Positions 43,891 through 55,313 of a stretch of 64,000 bases of DNA are shown here, piece after piece (within the stretch, counting starts at the first letter, position 1; each line of letters begins with the position of its first letter). Under the pieces are notes generated by a model. The model was not told where the DNA came from, did not search any database, and saw only the letters and a list, made by a program, of their open reading frames with translations. The position numbers and the translations under genes were made by a program. The stretch lies in NCBI GenBank assembly GCA_039519185.1, contig CM076847.1, forward strand, positions 28,393,251 through 28,457,250, read 5' to 3'. The DNA comes from Astragalus membranaceus. Its lineage: Eukaryota > Streptophyta > Magnoliopsida > Fabales > Fabaceae.

Positions 43891-44815
43891 TTTTTGCCCA
43901 ATTTCAGCACAAAACATTATTTTTCTCCAAATTTTTCACATGACCAACACAACCCAAAATTCCAACCACCAAAAATCAAACTTTATTTTAAAATGATCAA
44001 AATGCTATTGGGCACCACACACACCTCACCATGGAGCCCTAGGCGCCCATACCCTCAAATACTTCATATGCGAACACCATCAACACCCAATACCATCAAC
44101 ATCAAATTAATCGCATAAATCACATAATAATCGTGTCTCTACTATAATTCACATGCGCATACATGAAGTGCATATATAGTGGAAATTACATTAAGCATAT
44201 CAAGGCTACATCATGAACAACATCAACATATCAAGAACATCAAGAACGACATCAACATATCAAGAACATCAAGAACGACATCAACATATCAAGAACATCA
44301 AGAATAGGTATGCATCAAGGATCTAGTCCAACAACCTAGATTAAGACCTATCATAGAATTCTATTTGATGGAAAGAAAGAGCTCCCCTAACCTCGAATTA
44401 GATGAATAGGATCTCTAGAGACGATCACGAACGGAACCATGGCAACCGGATCACACCTTCTCCTTTCTCCTTGGAGCTTTGCGCACTTCACCTCTCCTCC
44501 TCTCCTCATGGGCGCCGCGCCCTCCTTCCCTTCCCACTCTCTCTATTCTCATTTTTCCTTTCTTTTTCTCAAATGAACCAAAACCTTAAAATCTCAGCTT
44601 TTATATGCGCTTAGGTCGTCGGGCTTGGATTGCGGGCTTCCCCGCAGCTTAAGCCCAACTTAATTACAACACCTTATCCGATTACAATACTGTTCCTTAT
44701 TTTATTTAAAACACCTTATACTCATTTTAATAAATAATAATTATATTATTATTTCTACCACCCAATTTCTTTTAACTAATTAAATAAATTAATCTATTAT
44801 TTTTGGGGTGTTACA

Positions 44816-47406
44816 ACTCTCCCCCACTTAAAGGAATTTCGTCCTCGAAATCCACCTGTCAACGCCAACACTCTCCCACTAAGGCCACCTAGACAACTAG
44901 TGCTATCATTCATGCTGACTACTATTGCTCTGATTACCGGCGGTAAGTGCTTGGGCGGCCGTCCCTCCTACTTGTTCAGCCACGTAACTTCAAGCAGTAA
45001 TAATCAGACTCACTCTCTACTCCGCTGCGCTACTCTGATAAACTAGCTCGCATCCTACCCCACTCATCTACCCATAAGGATAACAAAATACTTCAATCAT
45101 CATAACATCACAACGAAATTCACAGGGTGCATAACAGTCGTACAACAAGTCTCATAATTTTAGTAACACGACAACAACATCCACAAACAACTCTGCCACT
45201 CAGGCGACATCAACAATTACAACTGCCACTCAGGCGACATCAACAACTACAATTGCCACTCAGGCTACATCAACAACTACAATTGCCACTCAGGCGACAT
45301 CAACAACTACAATTGCCACTCAGGCGACATCAACAACTACAATTGCCACTCAGGCGACACCAACAACTAAAAATCAACAACAGAGCAACATCATCAACGA
45401 CAACAATATTAACAACTCAGTCGCACAATCGGGCACTAAGGCACCGGCAACGGTTAACAATCGAATTAGGCACAACTCATAAAAATAGGGGCAGCGCATA
45501 AACTAGGAACAGTAACAGTACTTTTCAGTACGGTGAAAGTAATAATTTTTTTTTTTTAAAGACAGCAACGATGATCTTTCAGGAAACAACAACAATCATC
45601 TCAGGAGGACAGCAGCAGTAGCTTTCAGAAAACAGCAATAATAGTCTTTCGAAAAACAACAACAACAATAACATCAACAACATCACGAGGAAGTTTACTA
45701 AATGCGTAACTATAGCAACAACAAGGCACACGGTCACGGAAACAATGGCATAATGTCACATGGCAACAACAACAATAGTTTTTCAGGAAGTGACAACAAT
45801 AATTCTCACAAAAACAGTAACAATAGTTTTTCAGAAAAAAAAAACTGCAACAATAATTTTCAATGCTACTATCAGTATCCAACCATAAAATTGTCTATGA
45901 GTCGTTCAAAAGCAATTTTCAAAATCTCTCCATCCTTTAGACTCCAAACCACCAAATAGGACAACTCATAAAAATAGAGACAGTCAACAACCCAAAAACA
46001 GGCACAACTCGTAAAATAGCAGCAGTGTACAAAAGTAGGGACAGTAACAGTTATTCTTGAAAGCACTGACAGCGGCCTTAGGAAGCAGCAACAACAACTT
46101 TTAAAAAGGTAGCAACATTCATTTTCAGCAATTAGTCAATTCGCAGAAAAACATAACAATTATCCGAATAAAACAGCAACATTATTTTCTGAAAACAGCA
46201 ATGATCATTTTTCAGAAACAGCAACAATTATTTAAATAAAACAGCAACAGCAGTTTAAACAAAACAGCAGTAGCATTCGACTTTTTAAAACATCATGGCA
46301 TTTATCATTCAAACAGCAATAGCAAATAGCTCAGGATAATCCACGAAGCATTATCAACTAAGTACACAGGAACACGGTTAACATTTAAAACCTTATTACA
46401 ACTAGTCAGCCCAAAAGAATAGTTACATTAACATTTACAGTAATTAGTTAATTCGGCCCAAGTGCACAAGCGTCCAAAATGCACATTTTTAAATCTTAAG
46501 ATTTTTAAAACCACGTAACGCATATCGCAAGAGTGCAACTGCTAAAACAAAATCCGAATCATTTATAAAAGTGATTTTCAATGCTAATCTCGGTATCCAG
46601 CCGTAAAAGTGTTTAATGGATGTTCAAAAACAATTTCGGAACTTCCATTATTTTTCGGATTATAAAACCCTATAGCGCAATTCAAGGAGTAACGACCAAA
46701 AAGATTTTGTCATAAAACTCAAGCATACAAGACTCCATCTTGAGGAAAATTAGGCAAGTCAAAATAGCAATCACATGAGACGGTAGTCCTCAGCTAAAAT
46801 TGTTACATCAAATTGCGGTCTTTCCCAAAAAGAGTTGAGGTCAAAGTTATAGCACTCAGTGAAGATATTTTTCGTTTGTAGTGATTAAACGCTACGACAG
46901 TTATTAGTGCAGCAACAGCTTGAGATAGTTTACAAAAATAATATTTTCACAACGCACTCGGTTTTTCAAAACATCACACGTATTCACAGGATTTTTCGTA
47001 AAAGCTCAGCGTCGACCTCTTAAAATAGTTCGGACACATCAACATAAGAAAGTACATGCGACTTAACAATCCACAGCAACAGCGATTAATTTTGACATTT
47101 TATGTAAAACACACAGAGCTCAATATCAACTAAAACACATGTGAACATTTAAACAACATGACAATTCATTTAGAAGCACACAGCAATAAGGTCAACAATA
47201 AGGATCACAACAGCAAAACACAGTTCTCACACTGAATACACAATAGGGCACACAGCACTAGTAGGGAAATCTCCCCCACTAGTTCACTTACCAATAGAAA
47301 CTTTCCGGTGTACCTGCAACACAAACAACGGTCAGCACTGAAAAGACAACAGTTGGTCACTATCTGACACAACGACTCGACGACTCGGCCGGACAGACCA
47401 ATCATT
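44816..47406 (-). other. Internal region of element B, non-coding
   Basis: On the minus strand it runs from the primer binding site to the purine tract. It is dominated by CAACA/TTTTCAG-type low-complexity sequence on the plus strand, with one clear tandem repeat (45194-45373). Two segments (45840-45935 and 46570-46660) share the phrase TTTTCAATGCTA and CAGTATCCAACC-like words, so they may be ancient duplicates. I see no gag, protease, polymerase or integrase motif on either strand. Confidence 0.7.
45194..45373. repeat. 30-bp tandem repeat, six copies
   Basis: The unit contains TGCCACTCAGGCGACATCAA and then CAACTACAAT. It has an exact period of 30, so the plus frame shows a ten-residue repeat (LPLRRHQQLQ). 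It has no spacers and is not a CRISPR. Confidence 0.9.
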
Positions 47407-47418
47407 GCTCTGATACCA
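47407..47418 (-). other. Primer binding site of element B, tRNA-iMet type
   Basis: The minus strand reads TGGTATCAGAGC, four bases from the end of the 5' LTR. Confidence 0.85.
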
Positions 47419-47422
47419 CTTA

Positions 47423-49972
47423 TGTAACACCCCTTTCTACCCGTCACTTTATTTATAAAAATCAGAGTTTAATAATCATTAATAAATGTCGAGTTCGTTT
47501 TCCCCCCTGAGTGCTACGTATCAGAGCATGACGACTCGACTCAAGAAGTGAAGCTAAGGCATTCACTGGGAATCACCTGCACGTTACCAACACGGGGGTA
47601 ACATTCAAACAGGAAAGGGTGAGCATCATTTCAATCCATATAATAGAAAATATGATAAGTACTAATCGTAGGCTACACACTAGAACAATCAACATCCAAC
47701 ACATTAAATATCCACATCACAGTCATCATTCACATCACTTGCAATAACTCATCTCATATCATGTAGGCTTATGAAATGCAACCCACTCGCGGGCATATGC
47801 ATGAGGTACCTTTTCATAAAACGTCGCTTAGCCACTCAGGCCTCATCGTCACTTAGCCACTCAGGCCTCAAAACGTCACTGGGTTTATGCATATGGGCAT
47901 GAGACACTATGACATGCACCACTCACATCGCGCAAACACAACAATTACTCAAACCATAGTCAACTATGTGACCCGTCACTTACCGGTTTGCTCGCAAGGA
48001 GCACATCACCTGTCAAATCCACAATCAGCATACAACGTCACTAGGCCATTTAGACCTTAACATCACTTAGCCCTTCGGGCCTCAAACGTCACTGGGTTTT
48101 CATCGTCACTTACACACAAATATCAATCAACTCAAACAATAGCCACTGAGGGCAAAAACGTCATTTACTAGCCACCAAGGGCATCCTCGTCATTTACACA
48201 TCATTATCTACAACTTTGGCCACTAGGGGCAAAACACTCTTTTACACGTCATAAATAATAATAATAGCCACTAAGGGCGAAACAGTCATTTAACTAGCCC
48301 CGAAGGCATCATCGTCAAAATCATCATTTTTGACATTACTTCGCTAAAACTGTTGTTTATACACCAAAAGGGATTTTTAAAGAGCTTCATATCATTTTTC
48401 AATGTCACTGGGACGATCACCGGTGACGGCCACTTGGGCGCCCACAAACAATCAGAAAATAACAATTTTTCATTTTAAAAATTGGACCCATAGATGGACA
48501 ACGTAAAAAGCTTCACGACACTTTTCGAATCGTTCAAAACGGACGTCTGAGTCAAAAGTTATGGTAAAAATAAGTTTGGGAAAATTAGGCAACATTCTGA
48601 AAATTGGCGCCTTAGGCGCCCAGGCAACCAGGCAACACGCGCACTGGCGCCCAGCGCCCAGGCGCGCAACACAAGCTCACACACGCACGACAGGCGCGCA
48701 CACGGGCGCCATGCGCCCAGGGGCAACAACGCGCAACACAGCGCAACACAACACGGGCGCTCAGCGCCCAGCGCCTGGCGCCCAGCGCCCAGCGCCTTGG
48801 CGCAACTCACACACACACGCCTGGGCGCTCAGCGCCCAGCAACACGCACAGGCACAACACGCAGCGCCATTGGCGCCCAGCACAGGGCGCCTGGCGCCCA
48901 GTCACAGCAGCAACACAACCCAGAATTTTTCCAACAACTTTTTAACACTAAAATTGATTCCTAACAATTTAAAAGTGTAAAAAAATTCATATTTTCCCAG
49001 CAACCAGAAATGCACTTATTTTACTCAATTTCTCAAAAATCAATTGGGCATTATCTTCACTATCTCCTTGGCACCCTAGGCGCCTATGCACACACTCACC
49101 CAAATTGCGAACAACACAATCAATCCAACATACCAAATTTCAGTTTCACGAATACTCAATTGCCACAATTCATCAAACAAACGCATAGGTCGCAATTACC
49201 TTCATGATTATAATTCCAACAAATCAATTCGCACCCATATATATAAATTCAACAATTCAATTCGCATACCCATACATAAAAACCCACAATTCAATTCGCA
49301 TACATATATATATAACAAACCAACATCAACAATGCATCAAGAACACATCAAAAATTCATCATATATATACAACTCAATAATTCAATTCGCATATATAACC
49401 CAACAATTCAATTTCGCATATATATATAAAAAATTTATCAACAACAACAATATATTAAGAACACATCAAGAAATCTAGTCTAACCCTAGATCTAGAACCC
49501 ATCATATGATTTATTAGATAGAATGATAGAGCTCCCCTAACCTTGAATTAGATGAATAGGATCTCTAGAGACGATCACGAACGGAACCATGGCAACCGGA
49601 TCACACCTTCTCCTTTCCCCTTGGAGCTTTGCGCACTTCACCTCTCCTCCTCTCCTCATGGGCGCCGCGCCCTCCTTCCCTTCTCACTCTCTCTAATCGC
49701 ATTTTTCCTTTCTTTTTCTCAAATGAACCAAAACCTTAAAATCTCAGCTTTTATATGCGCTTAGGTCGTCGGGCTTGGATTGCGGGCTTCCCCGCAGCTT
49801 AAGCCCAATTTAATTACAACACCTTATCCGATTACAATACTGCTCCTTATTTTATTTAAAACACCTTATACTCATTTTAATAAGTAATAAATAATAATTA
49901 TATTATTATTTCTACCACCCAATTTCTTTTAACTAATTAAATAAATTAATCTATTATTTTTGGGGTGTTACA
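47423..49972 (-). repeat. 5' LTR of element B
   Basis: It is paired with 42181-44815. It lacks about 240 bp near its 3' end but is otherwise near-identical to about 48540. It is then strongly diverged to about 49530, and near-identical again to its start (TGTAACACCCCAAAAAT on the minus strand). A TATA-like ATATAAAA lies on the minus strand at 49749-49756. Confidence 0.9.
48605..48905 (-). repeat. GGCGCC-rich palindrome array, 5' LTR of B
   Basis: Same position as 43585-43890 but with a different word order (GGCGCCCAGCGCCC and GGCGCCATTGGCGCCC). The two arrays cannot be aligned unit by unit. Confidence 0.85.
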
Positions 49973-49977
49973 CCCCT

Positions 49978-50823
49978 GCGCCAAGACACAGCAACACACA
50001 CACCCACGCATAGCCACACACACACACACACCCTGGCACACGGCGCCCACACCCAGGGCGCCAAAAACAGCGACACAACAGTTTGGCACACGGCGCCCAC
50101 ACCCAGGGCGCCAAACACAGGGACACACGCACAGCACACTGGCACACAGAGACACACCCAGACACGGCGCCCAGGCACTGGGCGCCAAAAATAGCAACAG
50201 AACACGCGCAACACAGACACCACACACGGCGCCCAGCACCAGGGCGCCTAAAACAACATACTTAGACATGGCGCCCAAGGCGCCTAGGTTTCACAAATTC
50301 TTGTTTCATCATCAAATTAAAACACCAATTCAGATCACCAAGGTTAAATCACCAACATGAACATCAATTATCATAGTCAACCCAATTAACATCAATTGAA
50401 AACACAATCAACAAATATTCAAGCACTTGGCATGCAAATCATGGGTTTTCAACCACAAGGCATTTTTTTCTTCAATTAGCACATTCATGTTATCTCTATC
50501 ATCAAATCAACATCAAATCAAATACTAGGCATCATAGGTCTAAGCCCCCACCCTAATACCCATCATACCCACCATTATAGTGAAAGAGAGGTCTCACCCT
50601 TACCTTAATTATTAGGATTAGAAGACCCTGGAGAGAAGTCACCCACAGAACACAGCAACACGACTTCCTTCTTCTCCTTGAATTTGCGAAACCCCCTTCT
50701 TCTCCTCTCTTGAAATCGCGCCGTACTCCTTTCTCTCTTCTCCTCTCTCTATTTCGCAACCCTTTCTTTTCTTTCTTTCTCCAACAATTCGCAAAGGAGC
50801 CAACCCTCACTACATGCGCCTAG
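49978..50823 (-). repeat. LTR of element A, 5' portion
   Basis: The continuation after element B. It contains perfect inverted repeats GGCGCCC...GGGCGCC with 6-7-base loops (49978-50285). It also has an A/C-rich stretch and a CT-rich stretch (50660-50790) like the promoter-proximal parts of related LTRs. Its 5' end is not reached, because the Tekay element begins at 50824. Confidence 0.65.
50040..50282 (-). repeat. GGCGCCC/GGGCGCC hairpins with variable loops
   Basis: There are four perfect 7-bp stems. The loops are ACACCCA twice, AGGCACT and AGCACCA. A compact GGCGCCCAAGGCGCC follows. The stems are constant and the loops vary. Confidence 0.8.
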
Positions 50824-53784
50824 TGTAACATCCCAAATTCCGCTAATTTAATTATATAAATTAGCAAGAGGTCAAGATGATTAATTAGCATTTTTGATTA
50901 ATTATCATACGGCGAGTTAATTGGGATTTTAAGCGAATAGGAGCACAGGGGTATTTTCGTCTTTTCCACATATTTATGAGTTTCGGCTAAACCATCCTCC
51001 ACAGAACATCACTATATGCAATATGTGATTATTGTATAAGTATTGTTTGATTAAAATTGACTTAAGAAGAAATTAAGGAAGTTAAAGCAAAATTTGGACA
51101 TAGGGGCATTATGGTCATTTCGCCCTTTTAATGAATCTCAGCTGAAGCCTTACAACACTATACATTCAGAATTCATAGTGGCTGGAAACAGAAACTTCAA
51201 AGAGAGGAAAAGCTTGAGAGTGAGAGGGAGAAGAGAAGGAGGAGATGAGAAGGAGAGGAAGGATCTCTATCATCCCTTCATGCATGTCCAATCTTTTTAT
51301 ACCATTCTTTCCCATTTCTTCTCCTCTACATTCTGATATAAACATCATCCTCAACACCCTTCTCCAGCTAATTTCGCCATTGTTGAACATTCAAGCTCCA
51401 TTTGACCAAACTTGAGTAGCATTGCTTGCATGTGGTAATAGAAGCTTATGAAGAGTGGTAGAACCAAACTACTGAAGTTACATTGTTGATAGAGAGCAAG
51501 TTGGAGGTGATTCAGTGATGGTTTCGAAGTGTGTAGAGCTTGGGTCCAGCTTAGAGCTCAAATGCATGGTCACACATGGTTGAAGATGAAACAACAAGTG
51601 CAACAGAAATTTCTGCTGGAAAACCCGTATGACCTATCTCCATTGTTTTCATCGTATCTCACGGTACACTGCTCCGATGATCGTGATTCTTGTCCCTCTG
51701 GAAACTAGACTCGAAGAGCTTCATTGTGGGCACAAGAAACGTATGATTTCATGGAGAAATGAAGGAGATATCATGTCTCCAAGTTTCGGGTTCAGAATCA
51801 AGAAATGTCCTGGACCAGTCACCTTGTTTCGGGTTTATCTCCCAAGTTACTGGGTGCATGCGTGCGATCCTTTGACCATTGGAAAGTAGACAAAATTATC
51901 TACAGAATGGGCACTGGTTTGAAGGGTTTTGGCCACGATTTGACCAAGATACGCGTGTTACAAAACTGCTCACTGATTCTGGAAAACGGATGCGAAATTG
52001 GAAGTGTTGGTTCCTCAAATTTCGGATCGAATCGCCAAAGTTCGAGAGACGCCAATTCCGTAGTCAGGGAGGAAGTTCAGTAGCTAGATTTGTGATTGGT
52101 CGCTGTTCCGAAGTTCAGTTTCGAGAATCGGACGAGTTCGGTGCGAGTACGTGATTACGGGGATTGTTCGAGAGGTTACGGTTCGTGAGGACGTGATTTC
52201 TCGCGAGGTCGTCAAATCGGTGAGTTCTATACTCGCTTAGGGACGTTTTGTTGTCGAGTCATGTTATTTTCTGAAATGATACTATGGAAAATCCGCTTTG
52301 TGAAAACTTAACGAAAACGTTTTTATCGAAAAACCGTAAATCGCATAATTGCTCGAATTGATTGGATTGACGATTTATGATATATATTGTTTGACTGTTT
52401 AATCGCTTTCGCTGGTCTGGAATAATAACTGTTATGTTGGGATATCGATCGGAACGAAATTGGAATCGGAACGGAATGGAATTTACTCATGAAAAACCTA
52501 TTTTCTGGAAAACAGATAGAGACGCACGGATCGTGTGCCTATGAGCACGGGTCGTGCGCCCCCATCTGATGCTGCAGGAAATGAATTTTTAAACACGCAC
52601 GGATCGTGCGCCTAGTCGCTCGGGTCGTGCGTATCTTTCTGGAAATTTTCTACAAACTGTTCAACCACGCACGGGTCGTGCGCCTACACGCACGGGTCGT
52701 GTGAGACTCTCTGACCTACAATTTCAAAGTACCTTTTTATCCATTCCAAATGATTCCAATCCTCTTCCAATCCATTCCCCAAGGTCCCCCAACAATGTAA
52801 AGGTACCGATGTCATGAGATTGAACATGTTTACTAGAAAACTTGTGTATTATGAACAAAATGGAAGACCGTACTTAGAGAACGCGAGAGAACATATGTTA
52901 AGAAATAATAATATGATACACGGTACATTGACTGATATTATACACTGTATTTGACTGATATGGTACATGGTACTTGACTGGAATGACTAACAGCCCATTG
53001 CGGGTACACAGACTGAAAATGTATAATAAATACAAGAGGAAAAAGGGTGACGACCCTAAGAGGTTAGCATACTAGGGGAGGGGAAGTCATGAGCCCCAAA
53101 ACCTAGACTCAAGAATGTTTCCCCTGCTAGAAATAGCGGGATGGGTTCACCAAAAGGTCAAGAGATGCCTATAAAATAGGTAGACTGAGGTGTTATGCTA
53201 AAAACATGGAACAAAAGATTGTATGCTGCATGTGTCGCTTACGAGGGCCATGAGCATAGAGGATACAGGAACTTAATATATTTCCACGTGGTTGCTTCTA
53301 GGGCCACGAGTTTAAAGTAAGGCATAATGAACCGCTAGAGTTAGTAAGGGGTCTCGATAGGACTCACTGAGATAATGTTTATCTCACCCTTCATATTTGT
53401 GGTTTTTACAGAGAAACAGGAAAGGCAAAGGCGACTAAGCACGGTTAGCTGGTGCGACTCTTGAAACTAGTGGAGATTGGATTTCCGCTTAGCCCTTTGT
53501 ATTTTTATTTAGTTATGTCGCCGATTGTATAACTTTCATTGTTAAGTTGTAAAATCGTTTCCGCTACTTTATGTTTTGAGTATTGAACACCAGGATTATG
53601 TACGAGTCTTAAGTATAGAAACTTAAGCATTCACAGGAAGTGTATGAGGTTCAGAGAACCATTTGATATGTATTATCGAAAGTTTTAGTTGTGTTCAATA
53701 TTTCAATAACAGGAAGTTACTCTGATGTATGCCATTTAGTGCATTTCGGTGATTCTATATGTTAGAATTTATCGGGGTGTTACA
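50824..53784 (+). repeat. 5' LTR of the Tekay-like element
   Basis: 2,961 bp, starting TGTAACATCCC and ending GGGGTGTTACA, followed by a primer binding site. It contains a palindrome array at 52523-52705. Small frames at 51094, 51629 and 51879 recur identically in the 3' LTR and are not genes. Confidence 0.95.
52523..52705 (+). repeat. GCACG-GRT-CGTGC palindromes in the Tekay LTR
   Basis: About six units of the type GCACGGATCGTGC and GCACGGGTCGTGC, e.g. 52597-52609. The identical array is at 58894-59076, and a related, longer one in the solo LTR at 29881-30150. Confidence 0.85.
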
Positions 53785-53787
53785 TTA

Positions 53788-53799
53788 TGGTATCAGAGC
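53788..53799 (+). other. Primer binding site, tRNA-iMet type
   Basis: TGGTATCAGAGC lies three bases after the 5' LTR. Confidence 0.9.
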
Positions 53800-54363
53800 A
53801 GTTCGACCTAGTCGGGCTTAGTTTAGTTTAGGGTTGAGTCGATTCCTTGTTAGTCTTTGTTGTGATTACACTTGTGATGCTAAGAGACATTGAGCCTGAT
53901 CAACTCAATACTTGGTGTATCATGAGCGGAATTACGGAAGGATGACCAAGACGTAGTCCTCGACCAAGACCGAAATTCCTTAAAACCCCTTTCATCTTAG
54001 GGAATACTGGAAAGGAGAAGGTAGTTAAGCCATCAACTCCGAATGCAAAGTTAAAAGGCAGCCGATCAAGGGAAAGAAAGTGCCGTTGTATGACTCCTCA
54101 AGATTCTCCAAGTGTTTTGCTGGTAGGAAGCCCAAGAGGTGGATGTCGTCCTAGTGCGACTCAGTGGTAATATTTTAAGAAAAAGGGTCACTCAATCTAG
54201 AGTGCCCAAAAAGAGGAAAAGAAGGAGTCAGATCAGCCTACTTCAGCTCGAGAGAGGGTCTACACTACAGATGCTCAAAAAGTCAAGGCTACAGACACTC
54301 CACCGAGAATGTGGATATTGTCCTAGGTATGAGATGAACGACTGCAAACCACGTGAATGTTGA
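53800..54363 (+). pseudogene. Tekay gag/protease fragments
   Basis: Only about 560 bp lie between the primer binding site and the polymerase frame, where a full gag-protease would need well over 1.5 kb. The short words KKGHSIQSAQK and GRVYTTDAQK resemble the end of gag after the zinc knuckle. ENVDIVLGM and ANHVNVDCF resemble protease and the segment after it. They lie in different frames with stops between them. Confidence 0.55.
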
Positions 54364-55313
54364 TTGTTTCATCGGACTATCGGTTTCGCCTCCGTGTCAG
54401 TGGAGCTACAGCCGACCAATTCTGAAGTTGTTATCTCATTCACTACAGCCAGTGACTGTTTGTTTCAAGGCGCAGAAGCTTATGTCATGACGTTGTCTGC
54501 ATCCACTGAGACGGGTCTAGATTTATCTTCTGTGCAAGTTGCTAATGAATTTCTTGATGTGTTTCTTGATGAAGTTCCTTCGTTTCCTCCGGATCGTGAG
54601 GTGGAGTTTTCTATAGGGTTGGCTCCAGGCACTGGACCAATTTCTATAGCCCCGTATAGAATGTCGCCGTTAGAGTTGAAGGAATTGAAAGTCCAATTGG
54701 AAGAGCTAATTTCCAAACGGTTTATCCGGCCGAGTGCCTCACCATGGGGTGCTCCAGTGTTGCTTGGCAAGAAGGAGGACAGAAGTATGAGATTGTGTAT
54801 TGATGATTTGCTGGATCAGTTTCTGGTGGTGTTCATTGATGATATCTCGGTGTACTCTAAGACGATTGAGGAGCATGTGCAACATCTCCGAATTGTTCTG
54901 AACGTACTCCGAGAGAAAAAGTTGTATGCTAAGCCATCCAAATGTGATTTTTGGATGCCCGAAGTTAAGTTTCTGGGCCATGTGATTTATCTAGGGCTGG
55001 TGTTGCAGTGGATCCCAGCAAGATTAAAGCTGTGGTAGACTGGGAACAGCCGTCTACGGTTACTGAGGTGAGAAGTTTCTTGGGATTAGCTGGGTATTAT
55101 CGAAGATTCATTCAAGGATTTTCCCAGCTGGTTCTTCCACTCACTCGGTTAACTCGCAAGGGTCAGCCGTTTGTTTGGGACTCAGACTGTGATAATTGTT
55201 TCACGGAATTGAAGGATCGTTTGACTTCTGCACCTATCCTGATTCTTCCAGATCCGTTTTTAGGATTTAAAATCTATTGCGACGCCTCTGGTAAGGGTTT
55301 GGGATTGTTCTAA
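54364..55313 (+). pseudogene. Tekay reverse transcriptase with internal deletion
   Basis: The frame 54364-55038 contains the RT start (DVFLDEVPSFPPDREVEFSI, then KRFIRPSASPWGAPVL). It runs to RLCID, and then jumps directly to DQFLVVFIDDISVYS, which has the catalytic F-x-D-D box. Roughly a hundred residues between them are missing. A single-base insertion near 55005 shifts the frame into 55008-55313. That frame continues with the thumb region (VVDWEQPSTVTEVRSFLGLAGYYRRFI) and the start of RNase H (YCDASGKGLG). The frame then stops at 55311-55313, apparently because of a one-base deletion. Confidence 0.85.

Larger units (their letters stand above)
42181..44815 (-). repeat. 3' LTR of element B
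   Basis: Minus-strand orientation, starting TGTAACACCCC and ending TGTTACA. It matches the other LTR closely at 42474-43540 and again from about 44370 to the end, but the block between is strongly diverged. It has about 240 bp (42230-42473) that the 5' LTR lacks. A TATA-like ATATAAAA lies on the minus strand at 44599-44606. Confidence 0.9.
42181..49972 (-). mobile_element. Element B: complete non-coding Ty3/gypsy-type derivative
   Basis: It is flanked by the target duplication CCCCT (42176-42180 and 49973-49977) and inserted into the LTR of element A. LTRs are 42181-44815 and 47423-49972. The primer binding site is at 47407-47418 and the purine-rich tract at 44816-44833, both on the minus strand. 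The 2.6-kb internal region codes for no gag or pol. This fits a large retrotransposon derivative mobilised by a related autonomous chromovirus. Support for the lineage is the post-integrase phrase TTTCGAGGACGAAATT on the minus strand near 44837-44855. Confidence 0.85.

Noticed and set aside
43461..43943. Cys/Val-rich and His/Pro-rich frames in element B
   Set aside because: Same reason: the array AGCGCCCAGCGC gives open frames on both strands.
44402..44614. 70-residue frame conserved at 49552-49764
   Set aside because: Conservation is explained by the two LTR copies of element B; it is antisense to the element and proline/serine-rich.
45194..45373. CRISPR-like array
   Set aside because: Repeats are directly adjacent with no unique spacers, and the genome is a plant's.
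45127..45501. 124-codon frame with a ten-residue repeat
   Set aside because: It is the 30-bp tandem repeat read in one frame, antisense to element B, with no family resemblance.
51094..51336. 80-residue frame identical at 57467-57709
   Set aside because: Both are inside the near-identical LTRs of the Tekay-like element; identity reflects LTR age.
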